Source: Pomphorhynchus laevis
Lineage: Eukaryota; Acanthocephala; Palaeacanthocephala; Echinorhynchida; Pomphorhynchidae
Length of the DNA: 64,000 nt
Direction of reading: 5' to 3'
NCBI GenBank assembly: GCA_012934845.2
Contig: WNNJ02001112.1
Span: forward strand, 62,001-126,000
The notes beneath the pieces are model-generated. The model was not told the DNA's origin. It ran no database searches and saw only the letters and a program-made list of their open reading frames with translations. The position numbers and the translations under genes were made by a program. Below are positions 34,490-46,599 of the stretch, one piece after another (the stretch's first letter is position 1; every line of letters starts with the position of its first letter).

Positions 34490-35060
34490 TACAAAATTGT
34501 GCTAATAATGTTTTGTAATTGTCCCATTCGAGTGTAGGCAATCTTGGGATTTCTATTGAAACAAATTTAATTTTGCATTCTTGTGAGTGGTCTCGTGCGA
34601 AAATGAACAATCCTGATATTGACAAAATTTCTAAGGTTTCATTTGTGGCTTTTCATCAACATACTTTACAGCCCGGGCGCTAATCACCACTAGATTCTTT
34701 AGTTATTTCAAGTATCTCTTTATCAATATTATCCCAATTACATCATATAATAGTTGGTAGTGGAACAAAAGGAGCTTAAGAAACCTATGAATTTTTTAGG
34801 CTCATTTTTGTGGAAACAAATGTCTCGAGTTTATTTTCTGAGATTATCAAACAATTTACAGATGATGTATCCAATTGACTTAAGTCTTATAATCTCTAAT
34901 TTTAATTTACTATTATTTAAATTGATTTCATAATCAATAGGCCCAATGCTTTTAATTGAACCATAATTTGCCTCCCTGGCTGTGCTGGTTAGTCGTTTAA
35001 TAAATTTCTTTAATCTGGAAACCTTACTGTTTAGAATTATAACCATGTGTAACAACTAAT
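34490..35060. other. Unrecognised coding-like remnant
   Basis: Plus strand about 34546-34680 reads LGISIETNLILHSCEW and VSFVAFHQHTLQPG in one frame. Minus strand 34831-35055 is an open 74-codon frame (LTSTAREANYGSIKSIGPID). Base composition is less AT-biased than around it. I cannot place either in a family; decayed transposon coding sequence is the likeliest explanation. Confidence 0.25.
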
Positions 35061-38000
35061 GTGACAACTTCCGTGTTCAAGTGTTATTTCCTCCGGTTTC
35101 TAATGGGACGAAATACAACGTTCGTATATATGGTGGTATGGATTACCGATTGGTTTTGAAATAATATGAGCACAATGTAAAAAATGTGGAAATAATTGAT
35201 CCCTTTTAACATGATAAACTTTGTTCTTTCAATTATCATTATCACGGATTATCTGATTGTGATAATTGAGTAGTTAGCTAATCGTCAAGTATAGAAATAT
35301 AAATAGTGAATTGTGAGTGTGTACCTAGTGACTCTGACACAAAATCGGTTTGTTGAAAAGTGTCCGTAAAGCTGTAATTTTAATATTATAATATCATAAA
35401 TATATTAAATATAATTTAATATTTTTTAATAATAAAAATTACATTAGCTATTCAGCATATTTTACATATTTGGAATTGGCGTGTTATACTTCTTAATGAA
35501 GTAAAAATAATTTCTTCTTAATGAAGTCAGTATTTAAGGCAACTTATTTTTAATAAGTCAGCAGTTAATAAAGAAATTATAATATTTTCTATATTATATT
35601 TTATCAATATATTTATAAATTTAGACTACTTTACTTATCGGTAGAATGTGCAATAGCTATGCACTACTTAAAAATCATTTGAACACGCTATTAGTCAAAA
35701 CATTATCACACCATTTGCAACATTTAAAAAAAATAATTTTACCTCTTAAGGAGATGCATATATTGGCATAAATATATTGGCATATATTTTTGCCTAACAG
35801 CTTTGATAAGTTGAGAAATAGGGCCCGAAACCTAATATCAGTTCCTTCAGATTACCTGCAATCTTTATAGATTAAATACATTAATAATATAATAAAAATT
35901 ATAACATTCTAACATTATGTTTATGTTAGTAATAATAAAAAGATATAAAAGTTACGTATTTATCTTTATTATAACGCTTCATTCCTTCAATCATGCCAAA
36001 TATTACTTAAAATGTAAATACAAATCCATTAAATTTCAAAATCAGGATCTTAAATTGTTGATTGGCGGATAATTAAATACTTGTAAATTTAGTTAGATAC
36101 TTAAAAACTTGTATATTTGGATAACAAATAATATACTATGTGTTAAAACAACATAGTACAATAGCTAATTTTATTTTATAAGAAAAAATACATCTTATGC
36201 CATGTATTTTACCCCGCTGCTATGTTGGATTGAGGAATACGGATCAAAACATGAAATTATAGCATTTCCTCTAGATGATCTCCATGTTTTATTCTAAAGC
36301 ATGTATTTTATGTATTAATCGGTTTATAAAAATTGAATTTTAAAAACTCGTACCTTATAAAAATCAAAATTATAGAAAATCTTAAGATAAATATATTTAC
36401 TTTAGATTTTTATATAGTATCAAATACGTAGACTCATGTAACTGATATGATTCGATCCATTTTTTAAATGGATCAAAAAGTAAATCGTTCGAATATAATC
36501 AAAAATAAATCTAATCTCTCAAGTAGGACATCTCTATGGATAGTAAGTAATAAACTACGTTAGAATTAGATACTATTCTTGAAAATAACATTACATCAAC
36601 TAAATGTAATGTTAGGTTGAGTAATAAGGACCGGAACCTGATAACATAGCAGTTTATTTATATGATCATTAATCTTCATTCTAGCAATTATACATTAACA
36701 ATTTATTTATTTCTAAAATACCGGATTAAAAATGCTTTATATATTCGGATGATATTATTATTTAATCTGTTTATAAATATATTGATATTATAATTTATTT
36801 ATATATTAATTATTTAATTTATTTATATTAATTATTGCTGCAATTAATAAATTTGATTTGTTATCATTTCACAATCCGTATGTTGTGATTATTTTTTGAT
36901 CTTTAAAAATGGTAAATTTTACTTAGTAAATTATTTATAAATTGATAGCAACGCATTTTGATTCTGTCAAAATCAAATTGCGTTTTTCTCTTACTTTTTA
37001 TTATTTACAGCCAATTTGTTATTAAGTGTTCACTTGAGTTTAACTCCTTCATGCACATTGCAATTTCGGTCTTTTTAGATTTTTAGATGTATCTTAATTA
37101 TTACTGCCTAGGCTAGAGCTATGCAGCTTTGTCAATCGACTGCCTTTCTATTGAAACTTATAAAACTTATTATTATCAAACTTACAGGCATCTTTGTTAA
37201 TTTTTAAAATGCCGGCATTGCAATTCTTCTCTATCGAACGAAGTTCCATAACAATTTTAGTGATTTAACTGTTAGCAATTATACTTTAAGGCCAAGAGTT
37301 ATACTTTTTTAAAATAATTGTTCGTGACTTTACAGCATTTCTATGCATGCAACTACGTATATTGTATATTGTTCTACATATTTATCTCGATACAGTCATT
37401 TATACTTTTTCTTTACAGTTTATGGATATTGTGCTCGTTTGTATCAACCAAATACGGAAAGACACAAAGTTCTTACAAATTGGTAATTGATCTTGCGTTG
37501 TACTAAATTAGATATGAATTAGATCAACATTCTTTGAAAATAAAATCTTAAAAAATTTAAATTATTAAAAAGTTCATATCATGTTGATTGATATTTTTTA
37601 TTTTGTAAAAATAACTCTGAATTAAACATATGAGAACATCAAGAGAGAAGTTCAACAAAAAATACTGAACTTTTTATATTTATTTTTTTATTTTGATTAT
37701 TTATTTGATTATGAACTTAAGATTTCATATTTTGATTTATATTTATTAGAATAGTGTTTATTTATTTTAATAGTGTATTTGTTTATTTTATTTTTATGTA
37801 TTTATTTTTATTTATTTAGTTTTTTTATTTATTTTAATATCAATTTATTTTTATTTATTTAGTTTTTTTTATTTATTTTAATATCAATTTATTTTTAAAT
37901 TGATCGCAAATAAGTATTATTTGGCTTATTTTGGTAAGCAAACCATAATTTTATCTCATGTCTCTTAGATGACGAAAATTCTTCGAAATCTGTCAAATCC

Positions 38001-38290
38001 ATCAAAACATATCTATCATAATTATCATTTGATACTCATATTATTCTATGTAAAACCATATATATTTTATTAATATTTTAAATTGAGGTAAATAAATATT
38101 TTTTTTCATATATTACTAAATAAAAGATAATATTTAATATTATAAATGATACAACATTAAATATTATATTATTTCATTTTATATATAAATATATATTATT
38201 CAGATTTGTATCAGATCTGTTCTGTTTCCCCCTTAGGAAAAAATGTATCAGATGAATAATATCGAAAATTTAATTAATACTCTATAACCT
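35061..38290. other. No gene seen, AT-rich with repeat-family fragments
   Basis: Contains partial copies of the 300-bp family at about 35815-35880, 36205-36460 and 36610-36690, and a T-rich minisatellite at 37800-37900 (a roughly 45-base unit with 'ttatttagttttttt...ttaatatcaattt' twice). The open frame at 37318-37506 is hydrophobic and unrecognised. Confidence 0.5.
36205..36460 (+). repeat. 300-bp AT-rich repeat family, plus copy (diverged)
   Basis: Head 'ccccgctgctatgttggatt' and tail 'caaatacgtagactcatgta' are both present, with a diverged middle. Confidence 0.65.
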
Positions 38291-38299
38291 TAACTTGTA

Positions 38300-38805
38300 T
38301 ATAATAGTGAAGAATAAATCCTACTTATTTTATTTAATTTATCCACTGAAACTTTCTTTTGCCATCTCTACACCATTTAACCCCCTCGGAGAAATACTTA
38401 CTCCTTTTACATCATTTATCTATATCCTTTTTAACCCTCAAAACCCATTGCCTCCTTAATGTCTAATCCAAAAATTATACTATACATTTTTACACTTTCA
38501 TTTTTACCCAACAATTATACATTTTTACACTTTCTGGATAGAAATTGTAAAAATGGACAAAGCAAATGAAAAAATGAGGTAAATTTAATTAGGGAGGGTA
38601 TATATAATTTAAGGGGTAAAGGGTGGTTAAAGGTTGTTAAGAGGATAAGATGGAGTTTAATACATATTAAACTTATGGTAAGGTAAATTAGATGAAATAA
38701 AGAGGTAAGTGGGGTTAAAGAGGTTCAATGGAATTTAATGGAGAAAAGGGATGAAAAAGTGTAAAGAAAATAAAAGAGGGTTTAATTGAGTAAATGAGGT
38801 AAAAG
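38300..38805. other. Pyrimidine-rich to purine-rich switch region
   Basis: From about 38330 to 38535 the plus strand is rich in C/T with very few G ('ttaaccccctcgg', 'ccttttacatcattt'). From about 38540 to 38800 it is rich in A/G with very few C ('gaggtaagtggggttaaag'). The reverse complement of the right half resembles the left half in style (TTTAACCCC, TTTACCTC), suggesting a decayed inverted repeat. At the centre 'atacatttttacactttc' occurs twice. Confidence 0.65.
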
Positions 38806-40199
38806 TGTATAAATCGATTGAAAGAATATTAGCATATAAGAGTTTCCTCTTACATCTTGCAAATTTAATTGAAATAATTTCTGATTTCAAATTAAATCTG
38901 CGCTTTGCTTATAAATTGGATTGGAGCAGAATGAAGTCCTTAAAAAATATTAATATGTATACGACAAATAATATGACAAATACTATAACAAATAATATAC
39001 AAATAAAATCTTTATGAATATGCAAAATGAAGTAATGATAGGTATAATTAAAAAGTAAAGTTGAATTAATAATCTGAATAGCAAACTGAATAGCAATAAC
39101 TTTATTAACATTGATAAATTAATGTTAGATTGATATTTAATATTTATAGTAATGTTATATTAATATTTATATATTAATATAATATAATATAAATATAAAT
39201 ATTATATTAAATATATTAAATATTAGTAAATATTAATATTTATTAATATTTTATTAATATATTAATATATAATATATTATATATATTTAATAATAAATTA
39301 ATAATATATTTTATAATTTATTAATATTTTCAGTAAATTAGTAATGGGATGTCATTTTTTCACCAAAATGAAAAAGGGGAAAGATCATCATTTGAATAAA
39401 TTTGATTTATCTGATTTTTAGTTTTGTAAAAAATATAGAGTAGATATGAACAACAAGCCCGTGAAAACTAGCGAATTTAATGAGCAAGCTATCGTTTCAA
39501 ATGAGCTAACTACAACGTTTTCTTTTGTTATTCTTACAATAAATTCAAAAAATGTAACTGATTTATTCTTTTTCGTTTGAGTTTTATATATTCATCGTCA
39601 AAGGATTAACTTTCAAATGCTTGTTTAATAGCGGATATGCATATTAATGCAGCTACAGGTTGCGCAACTACCGGAGGTGAAATGATGATACACATTTTGT
39701 ATTTGTGAATAATTTCGGTGATCTTCTACTATGAAAGACGAATGCGGTTCAGTTCATTTTAATTTAGACATACAAATGTAATATTGTATTGATTTGGAAT
39801 GTTACCTTCTGGTTTTTATGAATTTTAATGAATTGAAAGGTCATATTTGTCACTATCAAACTTAGTTATCTGACTTGACTAAGAGTTAACTGATTGCGAT
39901 TAAATATTCCTGGTCTTATGATAGATTTGTTCTCTCGAAATATTGAAAATAAATTCAATTTTAATTTGCTGTGTATGACTTTTCAATTGAAATGTAATAT
40001 TTTGAATATAAAAATGTAATAAACCAGTTGGACAAAAAACCTTCACTTTTTTTGTATATACAAACATTAATCTCAACAAATGTTTAGATGGATGATAATC
40101 TATCTAATCATGATCATCAAGATAGATGATATCGAATTTTGTTATGATAAGTAAATTAATGTTTGTATATACAAGTAAGTAAATATATTTTATTACAAA
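38806..40199. other. No gene seen, AT-rich
   Basis: Includes a block of almost pure A/T at 39100-39340. Open frames are short and compositionally AT-driven. Sequence around 40020-40200 may be the 3' UTR of the minus-strand exon that follows. Confidence 0.45.
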
Positions 40200-40900
40200 T
40201 TAGAGTAAGTATAATGAATGATCAGATTCTAAATTCTCACCGATCGGCAAGGATTTTGTAAGCTCCGGCTTATTACTGTACTTTTTAGAGTTATTTCTTT
40301 GTGATCGCTGATATTCTTCGCTATCATGTTCATGCGATCCATGAGCGTTGCTGTGACGCTTATCTTCCGATTCGGTTGATGTATTCGCGGCCGCGGTGGT
40401 GGCGGTTGTAATGAATTCGTTATTTCTTCGAACCATGTTTGAGCAACTCTTCAAAATTGATGCGATATTACTACTTTTATTCGTAATTAAGTGATTGGTG
40501 GTATTTGTTGTCACTATCATTTGTACTGCCGCTGGTGCGTCGTCATGTTGATCATGCTCAACACCTTGAACATCAACAACATTGTCGGGTAGTATAAGAT
40601 CATCACACATGTTGAGTAACTGATGAATGATCAGGTTGAGATGATCATTACAATTGTCGGGTGTATGATCGGCAACACTAGATTGGCTGCAATTCATCGT
40701 GGAAATTCCGGTTTTACCATTGTCAATCATAGTTTCTTCTTGGTTACTACTCGATGATACAAAGAAAGGCGCAGCAGATTCGTCGGCACCGGGTTCGTTG
40801 ATAGAACCAGAAGCAAATTTTGCAAATTCATTCGATGGATTGCAATCAAGCCCATTAACCAGTTGGATATTATAAATATTGCTAAGATTAAAATATATTC
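40200..40900 (-). CDS. Probable 3'-terminal coding exon of an unrecognised minus-strand gene
   Basis: The minus-strand frame is open for 233 codons from a good acceptor (TATTTTCCAG|GA) at 40900 to a TAA at 40200-40202. It starts IYFNLSNIYNIQLVNGLDC and continues past an internal Met at 40730. Base composition is clearly less AT-rich than its surroundings, as expected for a real exon. The protein is hydrophilic with low-complexity tracts: Asp/His-rich (EHDQHDD), Thr/Ala-rich (TTATTAAANTSTES) and Ser/His (SNAHGSHEHDSEE), with no membrane segment and no family motif I know. It probably encodes a disordered C-terminal tail. Upstream exons were not identified. Confidence 0.6.
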
Positions 40901-41450
40901 CTGGAAAATATCATAAACTCCATTTATAATTAAATCTAAAATAATATATACCAGATATAACAGATAACTATACCAGATAAGTTTAAAAATCTATGATTTT
41001 ACATTCTTTTAGGTGGGAATGATTTCATATAATGATTTCATATATTGTACCGGAAAAGTTTTCTTGTTGCGACAAATCAATTATTTTGTTTGCTAGACAT
41101 TTTATTTACCAAGCACTGGTACTCTTTGAAAATAGTTTTTACTTGTAAAATGACACATTGTTTGATCAAAAAGGGTATTAAATTTAAAGGAAAGCTTGTT
41201 ATACCTCGAGTGGGTAAATAATAAACCAAATGTTCATATAATCTATATATGAGCGATGTATATAATCTGAATGCTAATTAAAATTGATTATCCGTTATTT
41301 ACCTATAGGTAGCTTGTATTTTATTATAATCGCAATTAAATATTGCGTTTACAATATGTTTCAAATATAAGATGATTCATTTCTACATGAAAACACATCT
41401 TAAAATCGAGTTGAAGATAGGTAAGTCATCCATTTCCTCGAATTTGGTAA

Positions 41451-41600
41451 ATGTTAATTTGCAGGAACAAATAAAAATCAAAGATTAAAGGAATTATTCA
41501 ATATTTCAATAGCAACTGCCATAATTTATAGACAGTTGCCATTGAAATATTAAATAATTCCTTTGGTCTTTGATTTTCATTTGTTCCTGCAAATTAACAT
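41451..41600. repeat. 70-bp-arm foldback hairpin
   Basis: Left arm 41451-41520 ('gttaatttgcaggaacaaat', 'gcaactgcc') and right arm 41532-41600 are near-perfect reverse complements with about 11 bases between. No coding capacity; MITE-like or a templated inverted duplication. Confidence 0.88.
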
Positions 41601-42236
41601 ATATTAAAATCGAATATTAAAATAATGGTTCCTTAGTTGTATGTCAACTAATTAACATTTTGTTAAAATCAATTCATTATTTTTAAAACATTTTAAAAAC
41701 ATTATTTACAGACGCTATCGCGAGGAATATATCGGCGAACTGATTCCACTTACATCCATCTCACTACATTAAAATGTAATTGTAATGTAATTGTACAATG
41801 TTATTGATAATTAAAAATATAATCGAACGGTTAAATATGTTGGACAGCTAATTCGTAAGTTCATAATCTTGAGTCAAATTATGACCGAAAAGTTCCAATC
41901 CGCAACATGGATCAATGATAAAAGGTTCTTTGAACTTCATTTAAGTTCCTCCGGTAAAAGTTCCATATAATTATAATTATAATTAATGATAATTATAATT
42001 TAATGTACACTGATAACTTTCCTTATTTCTTTATCTGTAACCTGTTGGGCCAAGTTCATTCGCAATACACTACGACTGTGCACTTGGATCATATAGATGC
42101 TAAATCTCCGATGTATAATATAATTTGATTTAATTTAATTATTCACTTGCCTTAGTGTCAAATAAGTTTATCTAACTTTTATATTTTACTATTTACATTT
42201 TTTTGTTATTTTAGTGTTTTTAATATGGATTGATAT

Positions 42237-42313
42237 ATTATTGTTATATAATGAAGTGTTATTATTGCCCTGCTTGCCTCTCGGCCAGGGAGCCGAGATT
42301 ATTGTTATATAAT
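42237..42313. mobile_element. 45-base insertion flanked by 16-bp direct repeats
   Basis: attattgttatataat occurs at 42237-42252 and 42298-42313. The 45 bases between are GC-richer than the surroundings and, on the minus strand, end in 'aataataacacttc'. This looks like a target-site duplication around an extremely 5'-truncated retroposon with a TAA-type tail, or filler DNA. Confidence 0.55.
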
Positions 42314-43107
42314 TTGTTTCATAATATAATAAATAATATGGAATCTTTTATAATATAAAGTTTTGGTGTATAGTAAATAAATCTGTTGCAGCTTCAAAGC
42401 GAGCATTCTACCTGTATACTAATAAGCAAATATTGAAAATAATACTTAGGAAATTTTATAATTTCATAAAAAATGAAAATATAATATAGTAGTTTTACCA
42501 AAACATACTTACATGAAACTGATCGGCTGATTGGCCTACGATTAAATATACCCCATCAAAATCCATATTCGTTAGTATTTGATCAATAAGCGTATTTAAT
42601 AAATCGCAATTCTAGCGATTGCGATTTTGTTTCTAGAGATTGCGATTACGCCCCTTAGCAAATATTGTGAATTATGTTGATAAATCACGATGTTGGATTA
42701 ATATTTGAAATAGGATATTTACAATAGTTTATTTCGAAAATATATTAATTTACAATAATATATTGATATATATTCACTATTTATATAAATAATGATTATA
42801 TAAATAATTTTAAATTTTATTAATATCTATTAATTTCAACAATTTTAAAATAATTCCCAAAATACAAACTAATAGATTCTATATTTAAATAGATTTAAAT
42901 TATTTATAAGCTTAAAACTTTACTCTAATTTATAAAATTGTCATATTTCTAATATAATATTCATTATAATGTATATTGTAAATATTAAATATTTAATTTT
43001 AATTTGCAAAAAATACAAAAATTTCAATTTTTTTATTGTTCTAAAATATATTTACCAAAATATTTGTAAACTAATATTTAAGTATGTTCCTGATGATGAA
43101 AGGAATG

Positions 43108-44292
43108 TAAAAGGAATAAGAAAAATAGACTTAAAAATATTAAAAAAGTTATGTATATAAATGAGCAATTAGAAATATTAAAACAACTTTTAAGAGGAAC
43201 ATATTTTATGTGCCTAATGGTGATCGTAGTAGTGATCGAACATTTGTAAATTTTTTATATTATTTCAATAATATTGAAAAAATAATCATTATATGAAGAA
43301 TTATTTATATAAGAATTACTTATGATATTCTTATATTATAATTGATATAATTCTTATATCAAATGTTAAAAACTAGGTTTAGGCAACACATATATAATAT
43401 ACAGCATAATAGTCAAACTATATTTCATAAACATATGAGATTAATAGGACATGATATTAAAAACTGTAAATTATTTATTTTAGAACATATTATCGAAGAA
43501 AACATTTCAATATTAAATCAAAAACTATTAGAAAAAGAAGATTTTTGGATTAAAACGCTTAATTCCATGTACCCATTAGGATTGAATGACGTGGTACAAG
43601 GAATTGGCAGAAGTAGTATAATACATAATAAACAACTATATTATAATAATCCGCTTAAACGCAAACCAAGAAGTCATGGTGATAAAAGGAATAGGAAAAA
43701 TATCATATGCTCAATAAATCAAAGATTAGTTAACGACTATGATATGCTAAGTTGTATAATAACCAGTTATTGTAATACAAATAGTGTATCTAATACATGT
43801 GGATTGCAATATATAGGAAAAACATATCAAATGTTAAAAACTAGGTTTAGGCAACACACATATAATATACAGCATAATAGTCAAACTATATTTCATAAAC
43901 ATATGAGATTAATAGGACATGATATTAAAAACTGTAAATTATTTATTTTAGAACATATTATCGAAGAAAACATATCAATATTAAATCAAAAACTATTAGA
44001 AAAAGAAGATTTTTGGATTAAAACGCTTAATTCCATGTACCCATAAGAATTGAATGACGTGGTACAAGGAATTGACAGAAGTAGTATAATACATAATAAA
44101 CAACTATATTATAATAATCCGCTTAAACGCAAACCAAGAAGTCATGGTGATAAAAGGAATAAGAAGAATAGACTCAAAAATATTAAAAAAGTTATGTATA
44201 TAAATGAGCAATTAGAAATATTAAAACAACTTTTAAGAGGAACATATTTTATGTGCCTAATGGTGATCGTAGTAGTGATCGAACATTTGTAA
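43108..44292 (+). mobile_element. Penelope-like GIY-YIG endonuclease segments in partial tandem
   Basis: Two in-frame copies of a GIY-YIG nuclease segment start at 43363 and 43831, 468 bases (156 codons) apart and almost identical: MLKTRFRQH.YNIQHNSQT ... EDFWIKTLNSMYP. Only the second has the upstream catalytic block CGLQYIGKTYQ (43798-43830). The downstream tail (KVMYINEQLEILKQLL...) follows copy 2 at about 44190-44292 and also precedes copy 1 at 43151-43248. Head-to-tail partial copies are known for Penelope-like elements. The first frame runs to 44046; a stop there separates DVVQGI in copy 2. No RT is attached. Confidence 0.8.
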
Positions 44293-46482
44293 CAATAAAT
44301 TTTACCTTGACTTCTCTCGATTTGTTCAATTTTTATAAAAATTTATAAAAAAAATTTTCAAGATTTTTTTTAGATTTTTTAAAAATAAATTAATCATAAT
44401 TAAGTAATTTAATGGATCATTTGAAATCTATTAAATTCCCTTTGGTAGAAATTAGGTTATTTTTATGATAAATTGATCGAGCTTCGATTCTCGATCCAGA
44501 ACGGTAAAAAATCCAAAAGTTTTAGTTAAATCTATGAAATTCAAAATTATATCTATGAAATCGTTGTCTAAAGTTATTTAACACAAATTAATATTACTAT
44601 ATTTTCACATGGATACATCTAAACCTACTTTTAAGAATTTGCTATTGATTTATATTTTTGATTTAATTAATTTATATTTTTGATTTATATTTTTGGTTTA
44701 AATTATAAGATAATTTTGTCTGTTTTTCTTGCCCTTTAGAATGTAGCCCAGTTTTACGTGCTTTTTATAAATTACTCAATTGACATTGGAAAAAATACAG
44801 TTTAGTATTATATATATTAGTTTGTCATTGAGTTGTTAGTTTAATAATATAGTTACAGTTTATAGTTTTTAATATAGTATTTTAACAAAATGAATACAGA
44901 TATATAGATTTAATCAGCGACCTCGGTAATACATTGTGCAGGTGGATCATGGTTGACTCAGATAGCCGTGAAATTTATGATCTTATCTATAATTAATTTG
45001 TGATTATGTTTTATTAGAGATTAATAAATTATAATACATTAATTTTGACGTATTAATTAGTGGATTAAAGGGCATTTACTAATCAAAAGATATTAGATAT
45101 TAACTCGAAATTGTTTTACTTTTTGTTTGATATAAGAGTGAATATTTTATTGTATTAAATTAAATTAGTTGCGAAATTTTGTTTTGTGTTCTTTTAAAGC
45201 TATTTTATTTTGTTTTCCTCATAACAATGTAACATAAAAGTTATTACAAATTAAGTTATTAAAAAATAATTTATTATTAAATATTATAGAAGCTATGAAA
45301 GATTAAAAATAAAAATGTTTTTTTTGTTTAAAAATATGATTTTATATATTATATAAAAGTATTTTCATAATTTTAGTTTTAGGGAAAAGTTTATTATAAA
45401 ATTTTTATATATTATTAATATATAAAAATATATTATATATTTTATAATTTATATTTATCTTGTTTTCAGCTAAAAGCAATTTATAAAATATATTGATAAT
45501 ATATTGATACCTTCAATTTATTTTATCTAAATAAATTCTATTTTTATCTGGCACGTGGACATTGTTATGTCCACGTGTCAGATAACATAATGGTAAAACG
45601 AGTAATCCATAATTGGTAAAACGAGTAATCTAAACATTTACATGGTAATGATCTTGTTGTTTCGACTACAGCTTTACATTTTTGATTTCAGATGTCTTCC
45701 TTTTAAATGGTTAAATTACAAATAATTGCAAGTTATTAGTATAAAATTAGTAAAAATGATTGGGATAAAATTTATATACTGATAAATTTATAAATGATTG
45801 ATTCTAATACAGTTTTATCATCCATCCGTAAAAATTTACTGATTTCTATGAATTTTAAAAATGTACTTAAAAAATCATATTTTGTAAATATGATTATATT
45901 TATTTATATTTTATTTTAATATCGTAAACGTCAAATATTTATTTGGTCATTATTAAAATCTAAGATGATCATTTAACTGTCTACGTATTCTGTATTAACA
46001 GATTTGAAAGTATGGCCTGTATTAAAAAGGACATAATAACAAAATATTCTGATGTAGGAATTTATTTTATATTCATTAATTATTTCGATCGATTTTTAAA
46101 CGAATTTATAAACGTTTAAAAACCTATTAATACTGAAGATTAATAAAATATTTTGGACTTTATTAAAATCTTGACTTTAGAAATATTTTTTAAGTATTTT
46201 TATGAACAGAATAAAGATTACACATCATCAGGAGGAACTGTTATGTTACCCGATTTTGGCCTATATTCGTCGACTAAATATCACAAATGAGGCCACAATT
46301 ATGAATTCTCCGTTCTTCTTTGTAAAATGAAAAACATCATGATGGTTTAAAAACTGAAAACTACGTGTTTCTAGCTATCATAAAATACAATTGTATTGAT
46401 TTTACATCCAGATGGTAGTAATTACTGTCTTTGGAGTCCTTACAATTAAATATTATAAAGAGTACCTAACATTAATAATCAG
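44293..46482. other. No gene seen, AT-rich
   Basis: Contains a 17-bp hairpin at 45546-45583 and a minus-strand partial copy of the 300-bp repeat family at about 46200-46290. Confidence 0.45.
45546..45583. repeat. 17-bp hairpin
   Basis: atctggcacgtggacat (45546-45562) pairs with atgtccacgtgtcagat (45567-45583) with a single mismatch and a 4-base loop. Confidence 0.85.
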
Positions 46483-46595
46483 TTAGGCAATTTCGCTAGG
46501 TTGAGCATAAGTTGCTGAAAGCTTATAAGATTTACGATTCTTCTTGTGGCCCTCTGTAAGGAATCTTTTTCTTTGAGAACGTTTTTGTGATATTC
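46483..46595 (-). CDS. Possible 3'-terminal coding exon, unrecognised
   Basis: From acceptor TTCATTTTAG|GA at 46595 the minus strand is open for 37 codons plus two bases to a TAA at 46483-46485. It encodes a basic tail: SQRKRFLTEGHKKNRKSYKL, ending AQPSEIA. GC content is higher than the flanks. The splice phase (two bases completing a codon) is the same as at the 40200-40900 exon, so the two could be alternative last exons of one gene; this is an inference. The protein is not recognised. Confidence 0.4.
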
Positions 46596-46599
46596 CTAA

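Larger units (their letters stand above)
40901..42960. other. Mostly non-coding, AT-rich
   Basis: Contains the 41451-41600 foldback and a 45-base GC-richer insertion at 42253-42297. A possible small plus-strand terminal exon at about 41711-41773 (acceptor TTATTTACAG, then RYREEYIGELIPLTSI and stop) is too short to call. Confidence 0.4.

Noticed and set aside
41711..41773. Possible plus-strand terminal exon (RYREEYIGELIPLTSISLH, stop)
   Set aside because: Good acceptor but fewer than 25 codons and no recognisable protein.
42253..42297. tRNA or other small RNA gene because of local GC and 'ctcggccagggagccgag' pairing
   Set aside because: Too short for a tRNA, no anticodon arm or box B, and flanking direct repeats point to an insertion.
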